Under the pieces are notes generated by a model. The model was not told the DNA's origin and did no database searches. It saw only the letters and a program-made list of their open reading frames with translations. The position numbers were made by a program, and so were the translations under genes. DNA of 64,000 nt from Oscillibacter valericigenes Sjm18-20 (GTDB taxonomy: Bacteria > Bacillota > Clostridia > Oscillospirales > Oscillospiraceae): contig AP012044.1 of assembly GCA_000283575.1 (NCBI GenBank), positions 4,030,001 to 4,094,000 on the forward strand, written 5' to 3'. Each line of letters opens with the position of its first letter. Within the stretch, counting starts at the first letter, position 1. Positions 25,205-33,714 of this stretch are shown here, piece by piece.

Positions 25205-25545
25205 TATTCCACTTTGTCAAGCACACAGGATACCATGAAGCGACGGTAATAGCTATATCCCAGCACAAGAAATACCAAAGAATGCTCCGCAGGAAGGAAA
25301 TTCGGCAGAGCATGAACCGTAAAGGAAACTGTCTGGACAACGCCGTAATTGAAAATTTCTTTGGTCTGCTAAAAGCGAACTTCTCTATTTGCAAGGGTTC
25401 GTCTCAATGGAGCACTTCAAGCGAGAGTTGGTTGACTATCTTAATTATTACAACAGCTGCCGTAGCAAGGCAAAGTTAAAGGGCCTGCCGCCTGCTATTC
25501 ACAGACAACAAGCCCGCTTAACCGCTTGACAAAATATTTGTCTAA
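25205..25545 (+). pseudogene. IS3/IS150-type transposase C-terminal remnant
   Basis: Plus-strand sequence encodes RKEIRQSMNRKGNCLDNAVI then ENFFGLLK, the end of an IS150-like OrfB, including the E of the DDE triad. After a frameshift it continues HFKRELVDYLNYYNSCRSK and ends QQARLTA at about 25528. It is followed by a typical element end (GTCTAACTTTTTGGGG). The 5' two thirds are missing. This scrap marks the left edge of the AT-rich restriction-modification island. Confidence 0.8.
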
Positions 25546-25598
25546 CTTTTTGGGGTTAATTCGGAATATCCCTTAATGCCTCTTTTTAATATTTTTGT

Positions 25599-26774
25599 TT
25601 AAATCATTTCAGAATCTGTAGATATGCAATGCATAACTTCCTTATTCATAGTCTTTTTTACACTCCAGGCAATTGCTCTAGCCATTAAAGGTGGAACCGC
25701 ATTTCCAATTAATGCATTACGCTCGTCTTGAGTACAAGGCACGATTTCAAAGTGATCAGGAATAGATTGAAATCGCATTGCTTCACGAGGTGTGATTAGA
25801 CGCGGTTCCGAGAAATGAAAATTACTTCCTACATTCGGTCTTCTAAAATAAGTGTTTATTGTATATGAAGGATAGTCTGGATGGAGTCGGCCATATGTGG
25901 TTGTTCTTCCCCCAGACTTTTTAAACTTCAGAATTCGTCCCGTTGCAATCTCATCTGGAACATCAAAATAGTTACCACCTGGAGGTATATGGTCTACTAA
26001 CAACCTATCTGTTTTAGACATCCTAGGGTATTCGTGTAGGGAAACATCAAATCCACTATTATATCTCATTAGTTGTGCAAATGGTGAGGGTTCTATATCT
26101 CGATACTTTGACCGTTTGCCTTTTTCTGTACATTCACCAAGATCAGCTATAGCAGCTTTAGCTGAAACATCAAAAGTATTTGAATCCAAATTATAGCACT
26201 CCTTTGCAAACAAAGAAGCATCCGGTTTTTCGGGTATCCAATCTTTACAACCAACAAGAACTATCCGTTTCCTTTTTTGTGGAACCAAATAATCTGTTGC
26301 AACTAGGTCCATCCTGGTAACTTTATATCCCAATTGGGTATACTCATCTATTAATATATCGGTTAGCCTTTTTTTATTAATTTTTGATGCCGCCAATCCC
26401 GGTACATTTTCCATAACAAACACTTTAGGCATCAAGTGTTTCACTACATCTAAATAGCGAAATACTAATTGTCCCCGTATATCATCGGGGTTCCTTTTAC
26501 CAACTAATGAAAATGATTGACACGGTGGTCCCCCGATTACTACATCAGCTTTAGGTATATCATTTAATGATACATTAAGTATGTCTCCACGAATAGCTTC
26601 ATGGCCAAAATTCAACTTGTACGTTTCCGTTGCATTTGAAGAGATATCACTAGCCCATATTATATTAAACCCTTCCCAAACAAAGCCTAAATCAAGTCCA
26701 CCTAGTCCAGAAAAAAGACTAACTACATTAATATTATTATGTTGCGCTATCACGGTTGCCTCCCAATTATCCAT
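25599..26774 (-). CDS. C5-cytosine DNA methyltransferase
   Basis: 391 residues with all main C5 motifs: I in VVSLFSGLGGLDLGF, IV with the catalytic cysteine in GGPPCQSFSLVGKR, VI in VMENVPGL, VIII in QKRKRIVLVG, and X in IGNAVPPLMARAIAW. It transfers a methyl group from S-adenosylmethionine to carbon 5 of cytosine. It is the last gene of a minus-strand trio and overlaps the end of the nuclease-methyltransferase gene by 25 bases. Base composition is clearly more AT-rich than the pilus element, as for the whole trio, pointing to separate acquisition. Confidence 0.95.
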   Translation of the reverse strand: MDNWEATVIAQHNNINVVSLFSGLGGLDLGFVWEGFNIIWASDISSNATETYKLNFGHEAIRGDILNVSLNDIPKADVVIGGPPCQSFSLVGKRNPDDIRGQLVFRYLDVVKHLMPKVFVMENVPGLAASKINKKRLTDILIDEYTQLGYKVTRMDLVATDYLVPQKRKRIVLVGCKDWIPEKPDASLFAKECYNLDSNTFDVSAKAAIADLGECTEKGKRSKYRDIEPSPFAQLMRYNSGFDVSLHEYPRMSKTDRLLVDHIPPGGNYFDVPDEIATGRILKFKKSGGRTTTYGRLHPDYPSYTINTYFRRPNVGSNFHFSEPRLITPREAMRFQSIPDHFEIVPCTQDERNALIGNAVPPLMARAIAWSVKKTMNKEVMHCISTDSEMI

Positions 26775-29695
26775 TCGTCTAATGCAGAATGAACCTCGTT
26801 TAATATTGAAGTTAATTCATAGCCTTGAATATTGCATAATTCTTCTGCAAATAATTCATCAAGCCTGTTTCTTTCCGTCTGTGATACAGATAGTCTATCA
26901 GATAAAATAGGATATGGCAAAAGTCTAAAAGAATCTAATAGCTGTTGCCTTTTTTCTGGTCGAATTAGCCTTGGATCAAGAACTTTAATGCTATCAAGCT
27001 GCGTTTGCTCTAATGATAACAATCCTTCACGATTATATCCACTCATCTCAAACTGAAGCTGTCCAAAACTCGATACTAGATATGCAGCAATTAGGCGGGT
27101 GGAAGTTTCTCTGTCTAGGCCAGATTCTATATCTATAGCCTGACAGTTTTTATATGTAAAAAAATTGCTCGATATTCTCACTTGCCTGTCAGCCTGATTA
27201 AACGAGAATGGGTTAATGTGAACTCTATGACCACTCCGCATTTTTCTGGGGATTATTAGCTCACCTGCGTATGGTTCTCTAAGACCAATCCATAATTTGT
27301 CTTTCGGTAACAATGTCTCATTCAACCCAACAATTGCTGAAATTCCATCAATATATGAATTTACTTTGGGATTTCCCTGTAGTTCTTGTAGTGCTTTATC
27401 GTGTTCTACTGTCCAGGGTGTTCTATTATTAACGTTAAATATCGGATTACCCCTTAGAGATGGAGGCTCAATTGTTTGCTCCTTCATAACATCAGTTTCA
27501 TGCAACTCATAATGCTCTAAATCAAAAGAATTACGAATCGCATAACCTCGAAACTCATCTGGGATAAGACCGACGAGGTGTTTTAATTGTTGGTTCTCCA
27601 GTTTGGTCAAATTTTCCCCTTTTAAAGTTTGAAATGATCTTGGATTAGCAACATTCACTCTTTGACGTTTGGGGCCAAAATTATTCAACCCGAATGGTAA
27701 TTCAAAGACGCCGATACCCCCTTCTTCTTTATTTAAGCTTCCTCTACGGGCGTGTTCAAACAAATCTTTGAGGTTCGGTAATCCACGTCTAAAATCATAT
27801 GTTAAATCATTTGAAAAATAAATTTTCCATCCGATTTTTGAGTTCAATTCGTTTTGGGACTTTATATGGCATACCCAATCCGTAGGCCAAATACCATTAT
27901 TATGAAATGCATTCGAAAGGATATCAAGATCAACGCCACGAGGATCAACTTTTGATTTTATGAATTTAACTTTATTATTAGCATTTATATTAGCAACCTT
28001 TTTAGCCACTAATATAGAAGTCGCAATAGTCAAACCAGCGAAGAAAATGCTATGTGGATATTCAACAATACCTTCGATTTCAAAATTATCCAGTATTAAT
28101 TTTCGTAATGATTCCCCATATCTATTGTGATACCATTTATTGTCAAGAATAATTCCGATTCTTGTTCCATAATTAATTGCTTTTGTAACATATTCAAAAT
28201 AATAATTAAATAGATTAGCTTGATTTCCAGTTGTTTTTGCAGCCAACCCGTCAATGCCTTCAATGGCTGCTGAATAATATTGCTTTATTTCATTTGGAAT
28301 AGGCCTTCCGTCCTGTGCTTCATACCTTTTAAATGGTGGGTTCATTAGAACAATATCGCAATTATTTATTATTGTTAATTGTGCAAACATATCACCTTGA
28401 AAAATCGATATAGGCGGATTTGGTTTTAGCATGGCTGGTTCTTTTAGTGCTAACCGCAAATAAGCAATTCTGACCGCAATTGCATCTGCTTCGATACCAG
28501 TTATGCTCGAAAGTGATTGGATTGGTGTGAATCCTAGTTTAGTTATTCTATTATAAGCGGCAGAAAGTAAAATTCCATCGCCACAACAAGGATCGACAAT
28601 GCGTTTAGCATGATCATCTATTGTTAAAGTTGCCAATATGTCAGCTAATTCATGATCCGTTTGAACTTTACCACAATTATCTTGAACACTAATTGGGTAT
28701 ATCATATCTAATAAAGATTCGAGTAATTCCGGGTAATCAATTCGAGTAAGCACTAAATCAACAATTTTTCTTGGGGGTGTTGTTATTGAACAAACATATT
28801 CTTCTAAGAGTTTTGTTAAATAGGGATCACTTAGCTGCCTGTATTGAGCTGATGAAAAGTCTTCAAAAATACTATTAAAATCTATTAATCTTAAATTGTC
28901 TATTGTGTTTGCTACAGATACTTTAATTCGATTAAGAGGAAATGCCTGCAAAGGAGGAATACTAGTTGCCCTTGGATGGCCGTGCTTTATTAAAATTCCT
29001 CTTAAATATTCAGCCATTAAGCAACGAAAAAAGAATAATCTCATTGAATCGGTTGTAATATTGCTTCCAAAATAATCACGAATAATTTCCCAGTTAGGAG
29101 AATTTGGTTCCGGATACAAAATACTCGAATCAGTAAATGTTGCAGTTGAAAATGAATTATATTCTGATAATACGCTCGGCCATACAAGATCAAATGAAGG
29201 AGAGTTTGTTTGAACAACAGTATTACAAATAACAACGAGATCATCAATAAATTGCTGCTTGTGCATTTCGCTCATATCTCGGCAAAAATCACCGGACTCG
29301 AAGATGCCGTTTGTCAATCGGCATTCAATTGGCGGTCTATCGCCATTAATCGCAAATAACATAGTAACTTCTAAGTTTGAAATAGCAAAATACTTAGGGG
29401 ACGTCGGGGAATAGAGGTTTTGATTACTTTCAGCATAACTCTTTGCCTGCATTTGATATCGAGTCGAGTAAACGGCGTCTTTAGTCCTCTTTATTTCAAA
29501 CGCTAATACCCATTGATTACTATTTTTTCTTCTAAGTACAAAATCGGGAACAACTGTATTACCCGGTGTATGTAAATGATGAATCCATTCATATTGAGTT
29601 TCCAATCCAGCTATCTTTAGAGCTTCATTGGCTGCCGTCTTGAATTCTGGATGAAAGTGAGATACTTCTCCTTGATCATAAGTAAGCCACGGCAT
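26750..29695 (-). CDS. Restriction-modification fusion: PDxK nuclease plus N6-adenine methyltransferase
   Basis: 981 residues. The N-terminal domain has a PD-(D/E)xK signature: VVPDFVLRRKNSNQWVLAFE followed by IKRTKD at about 49-72. The methyltransferase has motif I VDPCCGDGILLSAAY at about 365 and motif IV MNPPFKRYEAQ at about 456. The C-terminal 350 residues probably hold target recognition (RYSYN-type motifs not seen; LPFGLNNFGPKRQRV and GYAIRNSFDLE are visible). This is the Eco57I/type IIG architecture, cutting and methylating with one polypeptide. It is encoded between two further methyltransferases. AAGGAGAAA ribosome binding site. Confidence 0.88.
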   Translation of the reverse strand: MPWLTYDQGEVSHFHPEFKTAANEALKIAGLETQYEWIHHLHTPGNTVVPDFVLRRKNSNQWVLAFEIKRTKDAVYSTRYQMQAKSYAESNQNLYSPTSPKYFAISNLEVTMLFAINGDRPPIECRLTNGIFESGDFCRDMSEMHKQQFIDDLVVICNTVVQTNSPSFDLVWPSVLSEYNSFSTATFTDSSILYPEPNSPNWEIIRDYFGSNITTDSMRLFFFRCLMAEYLRGILIKHGHPRATSIPPLQAFPLNRIKVSVANTIDNLRLIDFNSIFEDFSSAQYRQLSDPYLTKLLEEYVCSITTPPRKIVDLVLTRIDYPELLESLLDMIYPISVQDNCGKVQTDHELADILATLTIDDHAKRIVDPCCGDGILLSAAYNRITKLGFTPIQSLSSITGIEADAIAVRIAYLRLALKEPAMLKPNPPISIFQGDMFAQLTIINNCDIVLMNPPFKRYEAQDGRPIPNEIKQYYSAAIEGIDGLAAKTTGNQANLFNYYFEYVTKAINYGTRIGIILDNKWYHNRYGESLRKLILDNFEIEGIVEYPHSIFFAGLTIATSILVAKKVANINANNKVKFIKSKVDPRGVDLDILSNAFHNNGIWPTDWVCHIKSQNELNSKIGWKIYFSNDLTYDFRRGLPNLKDLFEHARRGSLNKEEGGIGVFELPFGLNNFGPKRQRVNVANPRSFQTLKGENLTKLENQQLKHLVGLIPDEFRGYAIRNSFDLEHYELHETDVMKEQTIEPPSLRGNPIFNVNNRTPWTVEHDKALQELQGNPKVNSYIDGISAIVGLNETLLPKDKLWIGLREPYAGELIIPRKMRSGHRVHINPFSFNQADRQVRISSNFFTYKNCQAIDIESGLDRETSTRLIAAYLVSSFGQLQFEMSGYNREGLLSLEQTQLDSIKVLDPRLIRPEKRQQLLDSFRLLPYPILSDRLSVSQTERNRLDELFAEELCNIQGYELTSILNEVHSALDEWIIGRQP

Positions 29696-29725
29696 ATATT
29701 TTCTCCTTATCCTGCAAATAAATTA

Positions 29726-31210
29726 TCATTCAAACGGTTGCTTAAATAAGTTGGGATTCAATTCTGCATATCCGTATATTTTCCATATTAAATCATCAAT
29801 TTCATTGATGGTTTCAGTTGATTGCGCTGGCTTCTCAACAAGACTCTTACCAAGATCTTGTAATAATTGTATTTCTTTTGTTTTCATTTTGCTTACGTCA
29901 GGTATATAAACTTCTCTATACTCAAAAAGCTGTATTTTATATAATCCGTTCCCTTGACTTCGTGAAAGCGCAATGATTTCGTTACAAACGGATGTGGAAT
30001 TTAGAACCGCTAAGCAAGCAAAAACAGGAATATCTTCTGGAATATTAAGACCGTAGAAGTTATCAGAATAAGCTCTATTCGGATTGAAGATATGTCGAGG
30101 GCGATTACGCAAATAATAGTTAAAAATAATTTTAGCAAATGGTGGCTCAGGGTGTATATACCACGAATCTGGCCGTTCATTGTACCATGCTAATATAGAT
30201 ATGTTTTTTTCTGGAAGCAGTTTAGCCTGATTAATCCGATATTCTAATTCATCTATTACTCTTGGATCTGCCGTATTATTAGAAACTAATAAAGCCGCTT
30301 CAGGATGGCTGTCAGGTATATAAAATCCTTTTATTTTACCAATTTTTTTAATAAATGGTGTTGCACCGTTATTTATCATTTCCGTATTAGTTAGGAAAAA
30401 ATCAGCTTGCTTTAGCCTGAGACCTCTCCGTGGCTTGAAAATCGATTCGATAGACGAAAAACCATCAAAATCCTTATAGTTGCTTTTATTATTAAACTGT
30501 TTCGCTGTTTGTAGGTTTATCGGTCCAAAGTTTGGCTTTTTTATTCCCTTTATAATGGTTGCATTTATTAAGCAATCTCGAAATGGTTGTTCAGATAAAG
30601 CATGAACTTGTATATGTGCGCATGTTTGATTAATAAAATCAATGAGCCATTTACCAAAAATGGTAGATTGCCATGAATCATATATTATACACACAAATGT
30701 ACCATTTGGCTTCAGGTCAATTATTGATTTAACCACAAAATATACGTATAGATTAGAAGTGCCTGGAATGTTAATATTATATTTGTCTTTAAATAATGAT
30801 TGATATTTTTGCTTGTTGTTCAACCACTCTTGCCTGACGTAAGGAGGATTAAAAATAATTAAATCGAACTCATTATCCATATGCAAATCTAGATAATCGG
30901 CATTTATCACATTATGACTTTGGCCCTTGCTCATAAACCAGTCCGCAGTTTGCACAGCCATAGATTCATCTAAATCAACAGTTGTAATACATGATGATTT
31001 GCTAATTATACCACTTTCAAGAATTGCTTTTGGAAAGGTAAATGGGCCGACAGCAGGATCAAGAATTTTATAATCAGTTGTTTTATTGGAATTTTCTAGC
31101 AGTAGTTTTGTCATAAAGTCGGCTATATCTGAGGGTGTAAATACCTGCCCTAATATTTTTGCACTATTAGTTGGTTTACATGCGAGTGACTTAGGATAGT
31201 TGTTTTTCAT
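29726..31210 (-). CDS. N6-adenine DNA methyltransferase, second of the cluster
   Basis: 494 residues from the ATG at 31210 (a TTG at 31264 is possible but has no site). Motif X/I region LGQVFTPSDIADFM and ILDPAVGPFTFPKAIL, and motif IV IIFNPPYVRQEWL (NPPY). The C-terminal half (DSWYIHPEPPFAKIIFNYYL, then HIFNPNRAYSDNFYG) looks like a TaqI/Eco57I-type recognition domain. It shares architecture with the methyltransferase part of the 981-residue protein but lacks the nuclease. It is the first gene of the trio, so it would be made first, protecting DNA before the nuclease accumulates. Confidence 0.9.
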   Translation of the reverse strand: MKNNYPKSLACKPTNSAKILGQVFTPSDIADFMTKLLLENSNKTTDYKILDPAVGPFTFPKAILESGIISKSSCITTVDLDESMAVQTADWFMSKGQSHNVINADYLDLHMDNEFDLIIFNPPYVRQEWLNNKQKYQSLFKDKYNINIPGTSNLYVYFVVKSIIDLKPNGTFVCIIYDSWQSTIFGKWLIDFINQTCAHIQVHALSEQPFRDCLINATIIKGIKKPNFGPINLQTAKQFNNKSNYKDFDGFSSIESIFKPRRGLRLKQADFFLTNTEMINNGATPFIKKIGKIKGFYIPDSHPEAALLVSNNTADPRVIDELEYRINQAKLLPEKNISILAWYNERPDSWYIHPEPPFAKIIFNYYLRNRPRHIFNPNRAYSDNFYGLNIPEDIPVFACLAVLNSTSVCNEIIALSRSQGNGLYKIQLFEYREVYIPDVSKMKTKEIQLLQDLGKSLVEKPAQSTETINEIDDLIWKIYGYAELNPNLFKQPFE

Positions 31211-31299
31211 TTCTTCACCATTTTTAAATAATACTAATAAATATTTTATCCCTAGCATCTTCAAGGGACATAAACTAGTTCACATCGGCACTTATTGCG

Positions 31300-31545
31300 A
31301 GACTTCAGTTGAACGATTCGATGTAAGGATTGTCGGTTGGAATACCTGGCCGTGAGTAGTCGAATTTGATGTTGCTGAAGTATGCCCATGCATCTAAGGC
31401 TTTGGAGATAAATTCAGGGTCATTATCTACTTAAATCCGCTTTGGTAATCTGCGGGTTGCCTTAAGCATGTCTAGTACCGAGGCTACAGCCTCTTCTCTA
31501 ATCGGCTTGTCCATAATTATAGATTGCCTTAACAACTTTATTATA
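31300..31545 (-). pseudogene. IS3-family transposase remnant
   Basis: Minus-strand sequence encodes VLDMLKATRRLPKRI, a stop, and then DNDPEFISKALDAWAYFSNI, RPGIPTDNPYIESF, the middle of an rve integrase core with the second D and the E still present. Both ends are missing and an internal stop is present. It flanks the restriction-modification trio on the side opposite the remnant at 25205-25545. Confidence 0.8.
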
Positions 31546-31624
31546 TCAGAAATTCTTGGTGCTGTCGCTTAAAATTTCTACAGAGCTTAGGACAATTTTT
31601 ATGTTCCTGCCCATTTTAGAAAAA

Positions 31625-31655
31625 GAATGGTTAAGGTATAGCACCTTAACCATTC
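31625..31655 (-). terminator. Perfect 13-bp hairpin terminator
   Basis: GAATGGTTAAGGT and ACCTTAACCATTC with a five-base loop, followed on the minus strand by CTTTTTCT. It lies about 80 bases downstream of the tRNA-Ala-like sequence and may end its transcript. Confidence 0.75.
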
Positions 31656-31734
31656 TCTCGCTTTGCTACCTATAACCGAACCGTCACGGCAAATCCATTG
31701 ATGAAAAAAAGGGGTTCGTATAGGACTTACATCG

Positions 31735-31807
31735 TGGAGATAACAGGATCGAGCCGCTGACCTCTTTAAATGCCATTCAATCGCTCTCCCAGCTAAGCTA
31801 TACCCCC
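31735..31807 (-). pseudogene. Degenerate tRNA-Ala(GGC)-like sequence
   Basis: The minus strand reads GGGGGTATAGCTTAGCTGGG (acceptor and D arm) through an ATGGCAT anticodon loop (GGC, alanine) to ATCTCC. The anticodon stem ATTGA/TTAAA has a mismatched closing pair. The T arm is one base short compared with a normal tRNA-Ala, and the 3' end is ACGA instead of ACCA. It is probably a tRNA pseudogene or a mobile-element tRNA relic. Confidence 0.55.
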
Positions 31808-31898
31808 ACATGTTTGGAAACCCTTGATTTTGCTGGATTTCCCGGCTATTTAATATTTAAACGTTTCTTATTCTTGAGGTACCGCACACTCGGTTGTT

Positions 31899-31924
31899 TG
31901 CTCTCCCACCTGAGCTATACCCCT
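31899..31924 (-). pseudogene. 5' fragment of a tRNA-Ala-like gene
   Basis: AGGGGTATAGCTCAGGTGGG and GAGCA match the first 26 bases of tRNA-Ala, then similarity stops (AACAACCGAG...). It is a second truncated copy about 90 bases from the one at 31735-31807. Confidence 0.5.
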
Positions 31925-31965
31925 GTACAGAGCCGATTCTTGTTTAGCCTAAGTCCGTCAAAATA

Positions 31966-32544
31966 TCAACGCCCCGCGGTTTCGTTATGATACTCCTCAA
32001 AAAAGCGGTTCAGCAGTTTTCGGTGTTTCTTGGATTTCTGTATAATGAGGTAGCCGTCATGGCAGTAAAAATCAATTAACCATACCTTGGCTGTTACAGA
32101 TTGGTTATAGAGTGAAATGTACCACAGTTTTCCTGATGAAATCCAATCTTGAAAGGCACTGTTGGAATAGCCTGTCAACTGCGCCATTTTTTTCTTTGTC
32201 ATGGCATCCGGTGCGGCAAACCACTCATCCTCCAACCAAATCCGGAATTCTTCCACAGGCAATTTTTTTGCCCATTGGACGTGCTGATGCGGAGTACCAG
32301 AGGAGAAGGCTCCGCTGGGTAGCGTATACATTTCCGGGTGCTTTTCTATCTCGTCCAGATAAGAAATGACATCCTTCAGTTGGACCCGAAAGTTGCGGGT
32401 TTTCTTGCCACTGTCCTCACATGGAATGTAGCCGTTCTTCAGCATATAGCTGGCTTTTCGTTTGCTGATGTGCAAAATCGCGCGCATTTCGTTCAGAGTC
32501 AAGTCTTCAGGATACCGGCCCTTCAAATCGGCATACTTGCTCAT
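31966..32544 (-). CDS. Excisionase-like helix-turn-helix protein
   Basis: 192 residues from the ATG at 32544, which overlaps the upstream stop (ATGA). An N-terminal DNA-binding segment (LTLNEMRAILHISKRKASYM, then LKNGYIPCEDSGKKTRNFRV) has the pattern of MerR/excisionase-type helix-turn-helix domains. A second helical part (MTKKKMAQLTGYSNSAFQDW) may be another helix-turn-helix. It pairs with the coupled gene upstream and lies next to the tRNA-Ser attachment scar, where elements often keep recombination directionality factors. Exact role not shown. Confidence 0.7.
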   Translation of the reverse strand: MSKYADLKGRYPEDLTLNEMRAILHISKRKASYMLKNGYIPCEDSGKKTRNFRVQLKDVISYLDEIEKHPEMYTLPSGAFSSGTPHQHVQWAKKLPVEEFRIWLEDEWFAAPDAMTKKKMAQLTGYSNSAFQDWISSGKLWYISLYNQSVTAKVWLIDFYCHDGYLIIQKSKKHRKLLNRFFEEYHNETAGR

Positions 32545-33002
32545 TTTTTGGAGCCTTGTCCGGGCTGTTGCTTTTTGCACCGATATAGCACAACGCCCTT
32601 GAAACGGTCGTTACCGGAGGAGACGTAGGATTCCAACATCTTCTCCCGGCACATGGGTACCAGTAGCACCTTGCGGCAGTATTGGCTGGATACGCCCAGT
32701 ATGCTTGAGATCTCAGAAGCGGTTCGCGGCTTCTTGGCGCAGTACTTTTGGATTTCCTTGCGCCGATCGGTGGGTGAGATGCATTCGATGTATCCGCTGG
32801 CTAGAACAAAGTCAATCACATCCTGCTTGGCCACATGATATTTGCTGGCCACGGTATAACAGGAGATCAGGTTGCCTTTCAGCATGTGGTAAACGGTGTT
32901 GATGCCTAGGCGGAGCATCTTGGATACGTCCTCGGGAAATACGCAGTCTGGATATTTTTTAAACTGCCGTTCCAGCTTTTTACGAAGTTGTTCCTGTGTC
33001 AT
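32541..33002 (-). CDS. Second excisionase-like helix-turn-helix protein
   Basis: 153 residues. It has an N-terminal helix-turn-helix (VFPEDVSKMLRLGINTVYHM, then LKGNLISCYTVASKYHVAKQ) followed by a second one (RTASEISSILGVSSQYCRKV). The C-terminal end is basic and Q-rich (CKKQQPGQGSKK). Domain order mirrors the coupled partner gene, so the two probably arose by duplication or act together. The gene is the closest to the tRNA-Ser scar at 33272-33332. Confidence 0.7.
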   Translation of the reverse strand: MTQEQLRKKLERQFKKYPDCVFPEDVSKMLRLGINTVYHMLKGNLISCYTVASKYHVAKQDVIDFVLASGYIECISPTDRRKEIQKYCAKKPRTASEISSILGVSSQYCRKVLLVPMCREKMLESYVSSGNDRFKGVVLYRCKKQQPGQGSKK

Positions 33003-33271
33003 ATGAATTCATCCTTTCCGTTGTTTGCCGACGGTAGAAAGGAGAATTTCGGTTTTTATCAGTCTATTCTATCTTGCAGTTTTCTTGCACTTTTGCAGAA
33101 AATCTGCAAAACAGGGGCATTTTTACCTGAAATCCGGCTGACAAACCGGAGTGCTCATGAGCCCTTATTTTATCAGGGTTTACTGGCTCAAAGCCTTGGA
33201 AACACGGGGCTTTACGTGGACTTTTCCCGTGATGAACCGTGAAGCTGTGTGAGATACTGTGCCATTTTCTC

Positions 33272-33332
33272 AACGGCTCGAAATCAGTTGAGCCTCACGG
33301 CTCCGTGGGTTCGAATCCCACCCGCTCCGCCA
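33272..33332 (+). other. 3' half of tRNA-Ser(CGA), probable attachment-site scar
   Basis: From the anticodon loop (CTCGAAA, anticodon CGA) on, the sequence is a good tRNA-Ser: variable arm GAGCC/GGCTC with a TCAC loop, T arm GTGGG TTCGAAT CCCAC, acceptor strand CCGCTCC, G and CCA. The 5' half is absent: the sequence before it (GCCATTTTCTCAACGG) does not form an anticodon stem or acceptor. Tyrosine integrases that use tRNA genes duplicate exactly this 3' part. An intact partner copy should lie outside the window. Confidence 0.75.
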
Positions 33333-33333
33333 T

Positions 33334-33368
33334 AAGCCTGTTTACGGACATCTGTAAACAGGCTTTTT
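33334..33368 (+). terminator. Terminator after the tRNA-Ser fragment
   Basis: AAGCCTGTTTAC, an eight-base loop and GTAAACAGGCTT form a perfect 12-bp stem followed by TTT. It probably came with the tRNA gene. Confidence 0.88.
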
Positions 33369-33375
33369 CCTTTAT

Positions 33376-33714
33376 TTACGGGCTTTTTTGAAACTTTTTA
33401 GCTGACTTCCGTTTGCGGCCTTGACCGTCGTTTTTTTCCAGAGCTTGGATTTCTACGCCTTTTCGCACTCCTTTTGGGGTGCGTTTTTCATTTTGCGTAA
33501 AAATATTTTGTCTCAAAATGTAGGTGCCATCAGGGTTTGCGGGCTGCCCTCTGTAAACACGTTCCCCGTTCTTCTTATCCGCAAACCCACAGGCCACGCC
33601 GTCGATGATTTCCCGGCGGGCCTCGTGATATGCTTTCACGCGCCGATCATAGCCGCGGACAATCCAAAGGCATTCCTGCCGAATGTCGTAGGGTAGCACT
33701 GGTTTTCTGCTCAT
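33376..33714 (-). CDS. Phage protein following the SNF2 helicase, possibly truncated
   Basis: 112 residues. The N-terminus (LPYDIRQECLWIVRGYDRRV then KAYHEARREIIDG) resembles proteins that directly follow the SNF2 helicase in clostridial phages, where they are somewhat longer. The C-terminus is very basic (GQGRKRKSAKKFQKSP). It is the last phage gene before the tRNA-Ser scar, and no structural genes follow, so it may have a foreign or truncated end. Function unknown. It overlaps the helicase stop by 4 bases. Confidence 0.6.
   Translation of the reverse strand: MSRKPVLPYDIRQECLWIVRGYDRRVKAYHEARREIIDGVACGFADKKNGERVYRGQPANPDGTYILRQNIFTQNEKRTPKGVRKGVEIQALEKNDGQGRKRKSAKKFQKSP

Noticed and set aside
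31599..31811. 70-residue minus-strand open frame (start MWGYSLAGR)
   Set aside because: It is a read-through of the tRNA-Ala-like sequence and the hairpin.
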